Assembly: GCA_029261965.1 (NCBI GenBank)
Contig: JAJDAH010000011.1
Span: 1-35,465, forward strand
DNA: 35,465 nucleotides
DNA from: Polyangiaceae bacterium
Lineage (GTDB): Bacteria; Myxococcota_A; Polyangia; Polyangiales; Polyangiaceae
Direction of reading: 5' to 3'
The notes under the pieces were generated by a model. That model was given only the letters and a program-made list of their open reading frames with translations. It made no database searches and had not been told where the DNA came from. Position 1 is the stretch's first letter. Every line of letters starts with the position of its first letter. The translations under genes were made by a program, and so were the position numbers. Below are positions 8,704 to 15,762 of the stretch, in pieces.

Positions 8704-9066
8704 ATGGATCGACAGTCAGTCGAGCTGCGCGTCGGTGGACAGACCTATCGTGTGGTCGCGTCCGCGGACGAAGAGGAGCTGCAGCGACTCGCCGACGTCG
8801 TCGACCACAAGCTTCACGAGCTCACCGGACCGGGTCGTGCCATCGCTCCGCAGGCGCTCTTGCTCGCGGCCATTTCCCTCGCCCACGAACTCGAGGAAGA
8901 GCAGAAGAAGCGCGCGGCCACCGAAGCCAACTGGAAGCAGAAACTTCAGTCGGTGCTCGCGCGGATCGACGCGGCGCTCGAGCCCGAGGAGGGTGAGACG
9001 CCGACCCCGCCGAGCGAGGGGCCGTCAACGACGGACGAGCGCCCCCAAGACCTGCACCGTACCTGA
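8704..9066 (+). CDS. zapA: Cell division protein ZapA
   Basis: A 120-residue cytoplasmic protein that binds FtsZ and promotes bundling of the division ring. The N-terminal 40 residues carry the family pattern: a short strand with the I/V-x-G-x-x-Y-x-V motif, then E-E-E-L-x-x-L-A-x-x-V-D-x-K-L. The middle is a long helix (L-L-A-A-I-S-L-A-H-E-L-E-E-E-Q) that would form the dimer coiled coil. The last 25 residues are an acidic, proline-rich tail not seen in short ZapA proteins. The frame is open further upstream, but the ATG at 8704 gives the conserved N-terminus directly. Confidence 0.9.
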   Translation: MDRQSVELRVGGQTYRVVASADEEELQRLADVVDHKLHELTGPGRAIAPQALLLAAISLAHELEEEQKKRAATEANWKQKLQSVLARIDAALEPEEGETPTPPSEGPSTTDERPQDLHRT

Positions 9067-9107
9067 ATACTCCCCGGCGTGGAGTATAGCGAGGGCTCGG
9101 CGAGCCC
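9067..9107 (+). terminator. Two tandem hairpins directly after zapA
   Basis: ATACTCC (9067-9073) pairs with GGAGTAT (9081-9087), and GGGCTC (9093-9098) pairs with GAGCCC (9102-9107). Both stems are perfect and start at the base after the zapA stop codon. There is no T-tract, so this may be a 3' stabilising structure or a weak terminator. Confidence 0.45.
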
Positions 9108-9142
9108 CGAATGGGTCGAGCGGGCACCAAGACTTACCGACG

Positions 9143-9262
<120 letters not shown>

Positions 9263-9315
9263 GAGCACACGCGGCCAAAATCAGCAATTTTCTAGCTGCT
9301 TTCCGCGCTGACCGT

Positions 9316-9945
9316 CTACCGAAACGTCCTCAGCAACAAGTCCACGACGACCTTTGGGGCCTCGGCCCGGGCGCTCGGGTTCTCGAGACAGAACAGACCG
9401 ATTGCCTCGGTAGCCGCAGTGACCGCGGCGATCCGTAGCTCGTCGGGCGGACAGGTCACCACGTAGTCGCGGCGAGCCTGACTGAGCGCGCTCGACAGCA
9501 CCGCGCGAAGTCGTTGGGTCACCAAGTCGCGAGTCGTATCTCCACGCGCTGCGGAGCGCCCTACCAGCGCTCGAGCCAACTCTCGGTGCTCGACCACCGA
9601 ATCGACCCACGCCCGAGCTATCGCCCGCAGGCGTTCGGTCGGCGTCGCCGTTTCTGCCGACGCGCGTTCGACGGCGCCGACGATTCGTTCCACCGCCAGC
9701 GCCTCGAGTTGCTTCAATGCCTCGTCGATGCCGCCGAAGTGCTCGTAGAATGTATTCCTGCCCGAACGCGACTCGCTCACGATGTTGCTGACCGTCAACG
9801 CGCGGCGCCCTTGACGGGCAATGAGCCGCGCGGTCCCGCGAAGGAGTCGCTCACGCTGCTTCGCTGAGCGCTCCTCCGCGGTGAGTCGCCGATCGTAACG
9901 ACCTCGTCCGAGCGCTGGAGCAACGTCGAGAGTGTCCACTGCCAT
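9316..9945 (-). CDS. TetR/AcrR-family transcriptional regulator
   Basis: A 209-residue one-component regulator. Residues about 30-75 form the TetR helix-turn-helix DNA-binding domain (the pattern A-R-L-I-A-x-x-G-x-x-A-L-T-V-x-x-I-V-x-x-S-x-x-x-x-x-T-F-Y-E-H-F). The rest is a helical ligand-binding and dimerisation domain without a recognisable ligand signature. An unusually long basic leader (about 25 residues) precedes the domain. The upstream 630 bp are non-coding and include an AT-rich block that is a good place for its promoter and its own operator. The divergent bioFD genes are more than 600 bp away, so a regulatory link to them is not evident. Confidence 0.9.
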   Translation of the reverse strand: MAVDTLDVAPALGRGRYDRRLTAEERSAKQRERLLRGTARLIARQGRRALTVSNIVSESRSGRNTFYEHFGGIDEALKQLEALAVERIVGAVERASAETATPTERLRAIARAWVDSVVEHRELARALVGRSAARGDTTRDLVTQRLRAVLSSALSQARRDYVVTCPPDELRIAAVTAATEAIGLFCLENPSARAEAPKVVVDLLLRTFR

Positions 9946-10211
9946 AAAGACGAACTCATTTTTATCCTAGTTCCACACGGGAAGCGAGAAATGAGCAAAG
10001 TTGACCTTTGGCAACCCAAAAGGACTAATTATTTCTTTTATCGAGTTAACTATTCAATTTTATTGTGATTTATGATCGCGCGAATGGCCACTCGGGGCGA
10101 GGACCTCTCGTTCGAACCGGTGGGGGACCATCCGAGGCCAGTGCGTCCATCGCTCGATTCGGCCAAAAGGCAACCCACTCATAAGAACCCAATCGTCTCT
10201 TTGAACACCCA

Positions 10212-10303
10212 GGAAATTCACCTCGAACAGCGAGTGTCACTGCGGCGCGGAACGGGGCATGAATTTCCGCCCCCCGGCAGATCGCCCATCGGGCATGAAT
10301 TTC
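10212..10303. promoter_or_regulatory. Cluster of TGAATTTC-type repeats
   Basis: GGGCATGAATTTC occurs at 10255-10267 and 10291-10303, 36 bp apart. GGAAATTCA at 10212-10220 is the exact reverse complement of TGAATTTCC at 10260-10268. Three copies of a nine-base core in under 100 bp, one inverted, suggest a regulator-binding cluster, possibly for the TetR protein encoded nearby. Confidence 0.35.
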
Positions 10304-10450
10304 GAGCAATCATCGCCGTACTGGCGCGGAATCCGACGGCCGAACTAAAAAGACGATCGGGTCTTCATGCTCAGGGCGAACCCCTTGCCCCGGGCTAGGC
10401 ACGCCCACCTGCCGGGTTCGGTCCCGGTCGGGAAACCGCGTGCTCCGAAA

Positions 10451-10462
10451 TGCACCGGTGCA
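10451..10462. promoter_or_regulatory. Perfect 12-bp palindrome upstream of bioF
   Basis: TGCACCGGTGCA is fully self-complementary and lies about 115 bp before the chosen bioF start. It does not match the BirA or BioR operators known from other bacteria. It may be an operator for an unidentified regulator. Confidence 0.3.
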
Positions 10463-10577
10463 AAACCGTCGACGGGGCAAAAACCCACGTTTCACGGGCT
10501 TCGTTGAGAACCGCCTCGCCATCGCTTCCCGCGCCCTAAGTGCCGCTGGGTTTCCCGGGCGAAGCGGCTGGTTTCCC

Positions 10578-11753
10578 GTGATAGAACCCGCCGACGTGTC
10601 GCTCGACGCCCATTTCGAGACCGAGCTCGCTCGACTCGCTGAGCAGGGCCTTCTGCGGGAGGCTCCAACGCGCACAGCGGTGGCGGCCACCTCCGACCTG
10701 TTGGACGCCAGCTCCAACGACTACCTGGGCTACGCGGCGGAGGGCGTTTCACGTGAAACACTGCTTGCTCTGGCAGGGGAAAAATCGGGCTCCGGGGCTT
10801 CCCGGCTAATTCACGGGAGCTCGGCAGCTCACCTCGACCTCGAGCAGGACATCGCGGAATGGTTGGGCCTGGAGGCCGCAATGCTGTTTTCGTCGGGCTA
10901 CGCCGCCAACGTGGGCCTGCTGCCCGCGCTCGCCGGGTCGGGCGATCGCATCGTGTCAGACGCGCTCAATCACGCCTCGATCATCGATGGGTGCCGTTTG
11001 AGCCGTGCGAAAACCGTGGTCGTCCCACACCTCGATCTCGACGCCGTGCGATCCGCCCTGGAAGCCCCCGGCGCCCACCGAAAGTGGGTCGTGACCGAGA
11101 CCTATTTCAGCATGGACGGCGACTCGCCAGATCTCGTTCGGCTGCGAGGGATCTGCGATGAGCAGGGTGCGGGGCTGCTCGTGGACGAAGCGCACGCGCT
11201 TGGGGTTTTTGGGCCCGAGGGTGCGGGGCAGTGCGCCGCCGCTGGAGTCCAGCCTGACGCGCTCGTCGGGACGCTCGGAAAGTCCGTCGGAGTCCAGGGG
11301 GCGTTCGTCGCAGGTTCGACGGCCCTCCGGCGGTGGCTTTGGGGAACAGCTCGAAGTCTCGTGTTCTCGACGGGAACGAGCCCGCTGCTCTCCGCGCTCA
11401 CCCGACATCAGATCCGGCGACTGCGCGCCGACGAGGCGGCTCGCAGACGGCTCCAGACGCTCTCTGAGACGGTTTTGCGACGCCTGAGGTCAGTGGACGT
11501 CCAAGTGCCGAAAGCCGCTCACGGACCGATTGTGCCCGTCCTGGTGGGCTCTGACGGCCCCATCGACCAAAACACCCGCGCGCTTCAACTCGCCGAGCGT
11601 CTTCGGGCTGACGGCATTCGCGCTCAGGCCATACGCTCACCCACCGTGCCGCCCGGAACCGCCAGACTAAGGATCACCTTGCACGCCCAGTTCACCGAAG
11701 CAGACGTCGCCCGACTGTGCGACGCCATCATCGACGCATGCCGCGCGCAATAG
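10578..11753 (+). CDS. bioF: 8-amino-7-oxononanoate synthase
   Basis: A PLP-dependent cytoplasmic enzyme that condenses pimeloyl-thioester with alanine in the first ring-building step of biotin synthesis. The product is 391 residues from GTG 10578, close to family length; GTG 10596 is an alternative six codons later. The alpha-oxoamine synthase features are present: S-S-N-D-Y-L-G near residue 45, G-S-G-A-S-R at 71-76, the PLP-ring Asp203 in V-D-E-A-H-A, and the Schiff-base Lys235 in G-T-L-G-K. Residues 56-61 are encoded by a parS palindrome. The gene overlaps bioD by 16 nt. No other biotin genes are in the window. Confidence 0.92.
   Translation: MIEPADVSLDAHFETELARLAEQGLLREAPTRTAVAATSDLLDASSNDYLGYAAEGVSRETLLALAGEKSGSGASRLIHGSSAAHLDLEQDIAEWLGLEAAMLFSSGYAANVGLLPALAGSGDRIVSDALNHASIIDGCRLSRAKTVVVPHLDLDAVRSALEAPGAHRKWVVTETYFSMDGDSPDLVRLRGICDEQGAGLLVDEAHALGVFGPEGAGQCAAAGVQPDALVGTLGKSVGVQGAFVAGSTALRRWLWGTARSLVFSTGTSPLLSALTRHQIRRLRADEAARRRLQTLSETVLRRLRSVDVQVPKAAHGPIVPVLVGSDGPIDQNTRALQLAERLRADGIRAQAIRSPTVPPGTARLRITLHAQFTEADVARLCDAIIDACRAQ
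10745..10760. other. parS: parS-like ParB-binding site inside bioF
   Basis: GTTTCACGTGAAAC (10746-10759) is a perfect palindrome, and the 16-base context CGTTTCACGTGAAACA differs from the classical parS consensus TGTTTCACGTGAAACA by one base. ParB-family proteins load on such sites to organise the origin region for segregation. Sites embedded in coding sequence are normal for parS. No parA or parB gene is in this window. Confidence 0.82.
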
Positions 11754-12508
11754 TTCTCGGCACGGGAACCGGCGTCGGAAAGACCTTCGTCGCCGGACGA
11801 CTAGCCCGAGCCTTGGGCCCGGCCTCGCTCACGCTCAAACCGGTGGAAACCGGATGCCCGACGAGCATCGTCGCAGCCGCCGGCAGAGACCCCACACCTT
11901 TGCCGAAAGCCGCCACACCAAGCGACGCGGCGACGCTCGCCGAGTTTCACGTGAAACGACCCGGCTTCGTGCCGCGGTACGCGTTCGCAGACGGGGTGTC
12001 GCCGCACCTGGCGGCTCGACGGGCCGGCATTCGCATCGATGTCGAGCAAGTCGTCGAGTGGACGGCCAGGTGCGAGCAGGGGCCGCGTGGCGTCAACGGG
12101 CCCCGGAGCGCGAACGGGCGCCGGAGCGCGGGCGAGCGGGCGGGCCCCGGGGACGCCTGCTGGACGGTCATCGAGACCGCCGGGGGTGTTTTTTCGCCGC
12201 TTGGTCCGGGGGTGAGCAATCTGGACATGGCCCATGCCCTCGGCCCGGCGGTGTGGATTCTCGTCGCCCGCGACGCTTTGGGCGTGCTGCACGACGTGAG
12301 CGCGGTGCTTGCCGCCATGTCGGCGGATCGCCCCATCGACTTCGTGGTCGTCAACGCCCCTGGATTCGTCGACGACTCGACGGGAACCAACGCCACGGAG
12401 CTCGAGACCCTCGGAATTCATGAGCGTGTGTGGTCGGTCCGGCGCGACGACTCGGACGACGTTTCTGCGCTGGCGAACGAGATTTCGCGCGGGTTTTCCG
12501 TCGAATAG
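11738..12508 (+). CDS. bioD: Dethiobiotin synthetase
   Basis: An ATP-dependent carboxylase that closes the ureido ring of dethiobiotin, two steps after BioF. It is 256 residues, slightly longer than usual. Visible motifs are the P-loop G-T-G-T-G-V-G-K-T at 8-16, the K-P-V-E-T-G substrate segment and E-T-A-G-G-V (usual E-G-A-G-G). The ATG at 11738 lies within the last codons of bioF, so translation is coupled. An arginine-, glycine- and asparagine-rich insert from GC-rich repeats at about 12080-12150 accounts for the additional length. A second parS palindrome encodes residues 69-73. Confidence 0.9.
   Translation: MPRAIVLGTGTGVGKTFVAGRLARALGPASLTLKPVETGCPTSIVAAAGRDPTPLPKAATPSDAATLAEFHVKRPGFVPRYAFADGVSPHLAARRAGIRIDVEQVVEWTARCEQGPRGVNGPRSANGRRSAGERAGPGDACWTVIETAGGVFSPLGPGVSNLDMAHALGPAVWILVARDALGVLHDVSAVLAAMSADRPIDFVVVNAPGFVDDSTGTNATELETLGIHERVWSVRRDDSDDVSALANEISRGFSVE
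11944..11957. other. parS: parS-like ParB-binding site inside bioD
   Basis: GTTTCACGTGAAAC is identical over 14 bases to the core of the site in bioF, 1.2 kb away. The outer bases (A and G) differ from the 16-base consensus. Two identical 14-base palindromes of this specific sequence so close together are very unlikely by chance and support a parS cluster. Confidence 0.8.
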
Positions 12509-12653
12509 CATACTGGTGGCAGGGGAGTATGGCGGCGCGCGACGCGGCCACCCGGGCCGCGCGACGCGGCCACCCGGGCCGCGCGGCGCGCCGTTCGCTC
12601 GCCACCCGCGCGGGCGCGGGGCGCCGCCATTTTACTCCCCCCTACCCAGTATG
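12509..12653. repeat. 145-bp imperfect palindromic (MITE/REP-like) element
   Basis: The left arm at 12509-12539 and the right arm at 12621-12653 are near-perfect inverted copies. Both start with CATACTGG at their outer ends and end with TGGCGGCGC at their inner ends, with a GGGGAGTA block in between; they differ by a few substitutions and a two-base insertion. The centre holds two tandem copies of a unit of about 21 bp containing GCGACGCGGCCACCCGGGCC, itself partly palindromic. The element begins at the base after the bioD stop and ends 43 bp before the end of the convergent ABC gene. It could be a non-autonomous mobile element, a REP-type repeat or a bidirectional terminator. No target-site duplication or transposase is evident. 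Confidence 0.75.
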
Positions 12654-12696
12654 TTCATGGCCCCCCGGCCGCGCGGCACTTCTGCGCTGTTCGGTC

Positions 12697-13338
12697 TCAA
12701 CTCGACACGACACGTCCGCGCTCGATGCGAATCCGTTCGCCGCCGAGGCGCTCGGCCATCGCGTCCGAGTGGCTGACTACGATTACGACGGCGCCGCGGT
12801 CTCGTTCTTCAGTCAGCACGGCTTCGAGGCGTTCGGCGCTCGCCGAATCCAGGCCGGACGAAGGCTCGTCCAACAGTAGTACGCTCGGACCGTGCACCAG
12901 CGCTCGCGCGAGCGCGACCCGCTGCTTCTGCCCGCGGGAGAGCGTACCCACGCTTCGGTGCGCGAAGGCCGCGGCGCCGACACGTTCGCTCACGCGCTTC
13001 CACGCGCTCGTGGGCTCGACGCCGTAGAGCTTGGCGGCGAGCTCTACGTTCTGTTGCGCGCTCAGGTCCGGGTAGCACTGCGACTCGTGAGCGAGCCATC
13101 CGATGTGGGCACGCGCGCGTTGTCGGTCTTGGCCGAGCGGCTCGTAGGTGACGGTGCCAGCGCTTGGTCGGAGAGCGGTGCCGATGATCGAAAGCAGTGT
13201 CGTCTTGCCAGCGCCATTAGGACCCTGAAGAAACGAGATGGTGCCGCTCGCGAAGCGGGCGTCGACACCTCGGAGGGCGGCGGTGGCACCGAACAAGCGA
13301 GTGACGCCTTTGACCTCGATTGCGTCAATCCGTGCCAC
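12697..13338 (-). CDS. ABC transporter ATP-binding protein
   Basis: A 213-residue single ATPase domain read from a GTG at 13338. All nucleotide-binding motifs are intact: Walker A G-P-N-G-A-G-K-T-T, a Q-loop region, signature L-S-R-G-Q-K-Q-R, Walker B V-L-L-L-D-E-P, D-loop S-G-L-D and switch His in V-V-S-H-S. Its short length and the A-R-A-L-V-H-G-P-S segment resemble CcmA-type haem exporter ATPases or ABC-2 exporters. No permease lies next to it in the window, so substrate and partner are unknown. It is divergent from the MoxR operon and convergent with bioD. Confidence 0.9.
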   Translation of the reverse strand: MARIDAIEVKGVTRLFGATAALRGVDARFASGTISFLQGPNGAGKTTLLSIIGTALRPSAGTVTYEPLGQDRQRARAHIGWLAHESQCYPDLSAQQNVELAAKLYGVEPTSAWKRVSERVGAAAFAHRSVGTLSRGQKQRVALARALVHGPSVLLLDEPSSGLDSASAERLEAVLTEERDRGAVVIVVSHSDAMAERLGGERIRIERGRVVSS

Positions 13339-13657
13339 GGATTTCGGGATACCACCGACCGCGTCACACGTTCAGTTCCGTGTGCATTTCGGTAAGCGCG
13401 CCGGTTCGGCACGCGGCTCGCGTATTGGCACTCGGGGCCCAAGCTGGCGACGGTCCGTGGGTCGGACGAGGGTGCAGACTCCACCGAAGAGCATCGCGGA
13501 GGCCACGACCACCCGCCCCGAGCCCCCGCCGCCACCGAGCGCGGTCGAAGGGCGGCCGCCCCCGCCATCCCGGCGTCCCGGCTTCAAACTGATGCCGCTC
13601 ACAGGACCCACGAGCAGATTGCCAGCAGCTCGGAATCTGCGTGCTAACATCGCTAGG
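13339..13657. other. Non-coding divergent promoter region
   Basis: These 319 bp lie between the starts of the ABC ATPase gene (-) and moxR (+). Frames on both strands are open but give only proline- or arginine-rich peptides without family resemblance, as expected for high-GC DNA. No clear operator or hairpin was found. Promoters for both transcripts are expected here. Confidence 0.6.
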
Positions 13658-14623
13658 ATGACGTCGCCAGCTGCGGAAGCCGACGGCGAGCGCGGAGAAC
13701 GCCTCGCTGAGCTTCGGCAGGCCGTGGAGGGCGCGCTCGAGGGCAAACCCGAGGCGGTCGAGCTCGCGCTCATTGCTCTTCTCGGCCGTGGCCACGCGCT
13801 CATCGAGGACGTGCCCGGGGTCGGCAAGACGACGTTGGCCCGCGCCCTCGCCAAGGCGGTCGGTGGGGAGATGCACCGCGTTCAGTTCACGAGCGATCTC
13901 TTGCCGAGCGACGTCTTGGGTGTCTCGGTCTTCGATCAGCGTCGGGGCGACTTCGTTCTTCGACAGGGGCCCGTGTTCGCGAATGTGCTCTTGGCCGACG
14001 AGATCAATCGAGCGAGCCCGCGTACGCAGTCGGCGCTGCTCGAGGCGATGAACGATCGACAGGTGTCCCTCGACGGCGAAACGCTTCCGCTGCCGGAGCC
14101 GTTCATCGTGCTCGCGACGCAGAACCCGCAGGACTTCACCGGCACGTTCCCGCTTCCCGAGTCACAGCTCGATCGCTTCATGGTGCGGATCCGCATCGGC
14201 TATCCGCCGCCGCAGGTAGAGCAACGGCTGATGCTCGAGCCGGAAACCGATCGGGTGGAAAACGTCCGGGCGGTGCTCGATCCGAAATCTCTCGTGGAGC
14301 TTCAGCGGGACGTCGACAGGGTGACGGTCGACAACGCGCTCGGGGCGTATCTTCAGGCGCTGATCACCGCGACGCGGTCCACGCCGGCGCTGGCGCTCGG
14401 CGCTTCGACGCGCGCGGGCATGAACCTGTCACGGGCGGCGCGGGCGCGGGCCCTTCTGCACGGCCGGAACTACTGCATCGCCGACGACATTCACGACTTG
14501 GCCGTGCCCCTCTTGGCGCACCGCGTGCGGCTTGCGGCCCATGCCGAAGGCTACGTGCCGAGTCGCGAGGAGGCCGAGAGCGCCGTTCGCGACGTCGTAG
14601 CGCGCGTTCCCGTCCCGCTCTAA
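13658..14623 (+). CDS. MoxR-family AAA+ ATPase
   Basis: A 321-residue cytoplasmic AAA+ chaperone-type ATPase of the MoxR family, which typically helps assemble or activate partner proteins encoded beside it. Walker A is G-V-G-K-T-T in the segment beginning D-V-P-G, and Walker B is L-L-A-D-E-I-N-R-A. The P-R-T-Q-S-A-L-L-E-A-M segment and the sensor motif A-T-Q-N-P are also characteristic. The ATG at 13658 is preceded by CTAGG. Its stop codon overlaps the start of the DUF58 gene (TAATG), and the DUF58 gene overlaps the transglutaminase gene, giving the conserved MoxR-DUF58-TgpA arrangement. Confidence 0.93.
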   Translation: MTSPAAEADGERGERLAELRQAVEGALEGKPEAVELALIALLGRGHALIEDVPGVGKTTLARALAKAVGGEMHRVQFTSDLLPSDVLGVSVFDQRRGDFVLRQGPVFANVLLADEINRASPRTQSALLEAMNDRQVSLDGETLPLPEPFIVLATQNPQDFTGTFPLPESQLDRFMVRIRIGYPPPQVEQRLMLEPETDRVENVRAVLDPKSLVELQRDVDRVTVDNALGAYLQALITATRSTPALALGASTRAGMNLSRAARARALLHGRNYCIADDIHDLAVPLLAHRVRLAAHAEGYVPSREEAESAVRDVVARVPVPL

Positions 14624-15762
14624 TGCCGAGCGTTCAGGGACGACCTCACGGTCATCCGGCCCAGCAGGCCGCACTGCTCGACGAGGCGCTCAAGGGAAGT
14701 GGTTGGCGCCGACGGCTCAAGCGCCTCCTCCGCCTGCCGCGCAAGCTCAAGGTCACCCGCGAAGGCAAGTACTTCATCGGCATCACCTTCGGTGTCGGCT
14801 TCGCGGCCATCAACACCGGCAACAACCTCCTGTACCTGCTGCTCGGCATGCTGCTGTCGCTCATCGTGGTGTCGAGCGTGATGAGTGAGCTCAGCCTTCG
14901 GAGTCTGACCGTGGTGCGCCGGCTGCCGCCGCGCGCTCAAGTGAGTCGCCCGCACCTCGTCGAAATCGAGGTGTTCAACCACAAGCGGCGCGTGCCCTCC
15001 TACGCGATCGAAATCGAAGATCTTCGCGCGGGGCAGCCGGCGGACAAGCGCTGCTTCTTTCTGAAAATCAGTCCGCGCTCGGCGCAGGTGGCCGCGTACC
15101 GGCGCACGCCGGCGCGGCGGGGTCGCGACCGGCACATCGGCTTTCGCGTAGCGACTCGGTTTCCCTTCGGGCTGTTCGAGAAGTCGCGCGAGTTGGCCGC
15201 GGACGGCGACTTGATCATCTACCCGGCGGTCGACCCCGTCCGACTACCGCCGGAACAAGCAGGACGCCGCCTCGGCGAAGGCGGCGCCCTCGGCCGTGGC
15301 GCCGGCGACGAAATCGTGACCGTGCGCCCGATGCGCGACGGCGACGATCCCCGCGACATCTACTGGCGAAAGAGCACCGTGGCCGACCAAATGGTCCTAC
15401 GCGAGCGCGCTCGGGAGACCCGCGCCGACGTGGATCTCGCCGTGGACAACGTGCATTCGGGCAACGAGCCCACAGACCAGTGGAGTGCGAAGTTCGAGCA
15501 ACGGATCCGCGACATAGCCTCGCGTTCGGTGGCGCACATCAAGCGCGGCGACGGCGTGACCGTGAAGACCGCTAGCGGCGAAAGGGTCCGAGCGGACCGC
15601 ACCGTGGGCGCCGACCCGCTCTTGCGATTCCTGGCCTTGCTCGACGCCGTTCCGGTGCGGACCGAGACGAAGACCGCCGACGAGGATGCCGAGGCGCGCC
15701 CATCCGGTGGCAACCCATCCGGTGGCAGCCCAGCCGACAGAAAGGAGCGCTCCGCGGCATGA
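14623..15762 (+). CDS. DUF58-domain membrane protein
   Basis: A 379-residue protein with two closely spaced membrane segments at about 50-88, after a basic cytoplasmic leader. The soluble part carries the DUF58 signature with the pattern R-P-M-R-D-G-D-D-P-R-D-I-Y-W-R-K-S-T at about 230-247, followed by a von Willebrand A-like region. DUF58 proteins are the usual partners of MoxR ATPases; their exact activity is unknown, and roles in envelope stress or exopolysaccharide/protein assembly have been proposed. The C-terminus has a short repeated P-S-G-G-N/S segment, from a 15-base direct repeat. It overlaps both neighbours by 1-4 nt. Confidence 0.9.
   Translation: MPSVQGRPHGHPAQQAALLDEALKGSGWRRRLKRLLRLPRKLKVTREGKYFIGITFGVGFAAINTGNNLLYLLLGMLLSLIVVSSVMSELSLRSLTVVRRLPPRAQVSRPHLVEIEVFNHKRRVPSYAIEIEDLRAGQPADKRCFFLKISPRSAQVAAYRRTPARRGRDRHIGFRVATRFPFGLFEKSRELAADGDLIIYPAVDPVRLPPEQAGRRLGEGGALGRGAGDEIVTVRPMRDGDDPRDIYWRKSTVADQMVLRERARETRADVDLAVDNVHSGNEPTDQWSAKFEQRIRDIASRSVAHIKRGDGVTVKTASGERVRADRTVGADPLLRFLALLDAVPVRTETKTADEDAEARPSGGNPSGGSPADRKERSAA

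Larger units (their letters stand above)
9946..10577. other. Gene-less region with AT-rich block and repeats
   Basis: No convincing gene is present in these 630 bp. Positions about 10000-10080 are strikingly AT-rich compared with the rest of the window (runs such as TTATTTCTTTTATC and a GTTAAC site). Further on are the direct repeats GGGCATGAATTTC at 10255 and 10291, an inverted partner GGAAATTCA at 10212-10220, a perfect palindrome TGCACCGGTGCA at 10451-10462, and a parS-like half site GTTTCACG at 10489-10496. Short open frames cross the area but lack family resemblance. It separates the divergent tetR and bioF genes and presumably holds both promoters. Confidence 0.7.

Noticed and set aside
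10095-10135. tRNA-like stretch with TTCGAACC followed by GGGGGACCA
   Set aside because: The bases flanking TTCGAAC do not form a T-arm, and no anticodon or D arm or acceptor partner is present.
10072-10398. 108-residue open frame on the plus strand
   Set aside because: No ribosome-binding site or family resemblance; its repeated G-H-E-F comes from a DNA direct repeat, better read as regulatory.
10440-10577. BirA- or BioR-type operator upstream of bioF
   Set aside because: Neither TTGTAAACC-type arms nor a TTAT-x-x-ATAA site is present; only an unrelated palindrome was found.
13238-13657. N-terminal extension of the MoxR frame
   Set aside because: The extension is proline/arginine-rich without resemblance to MoxR proteins and overlaps the divergent ABC gene; the ATG at 13658 gives normal length.
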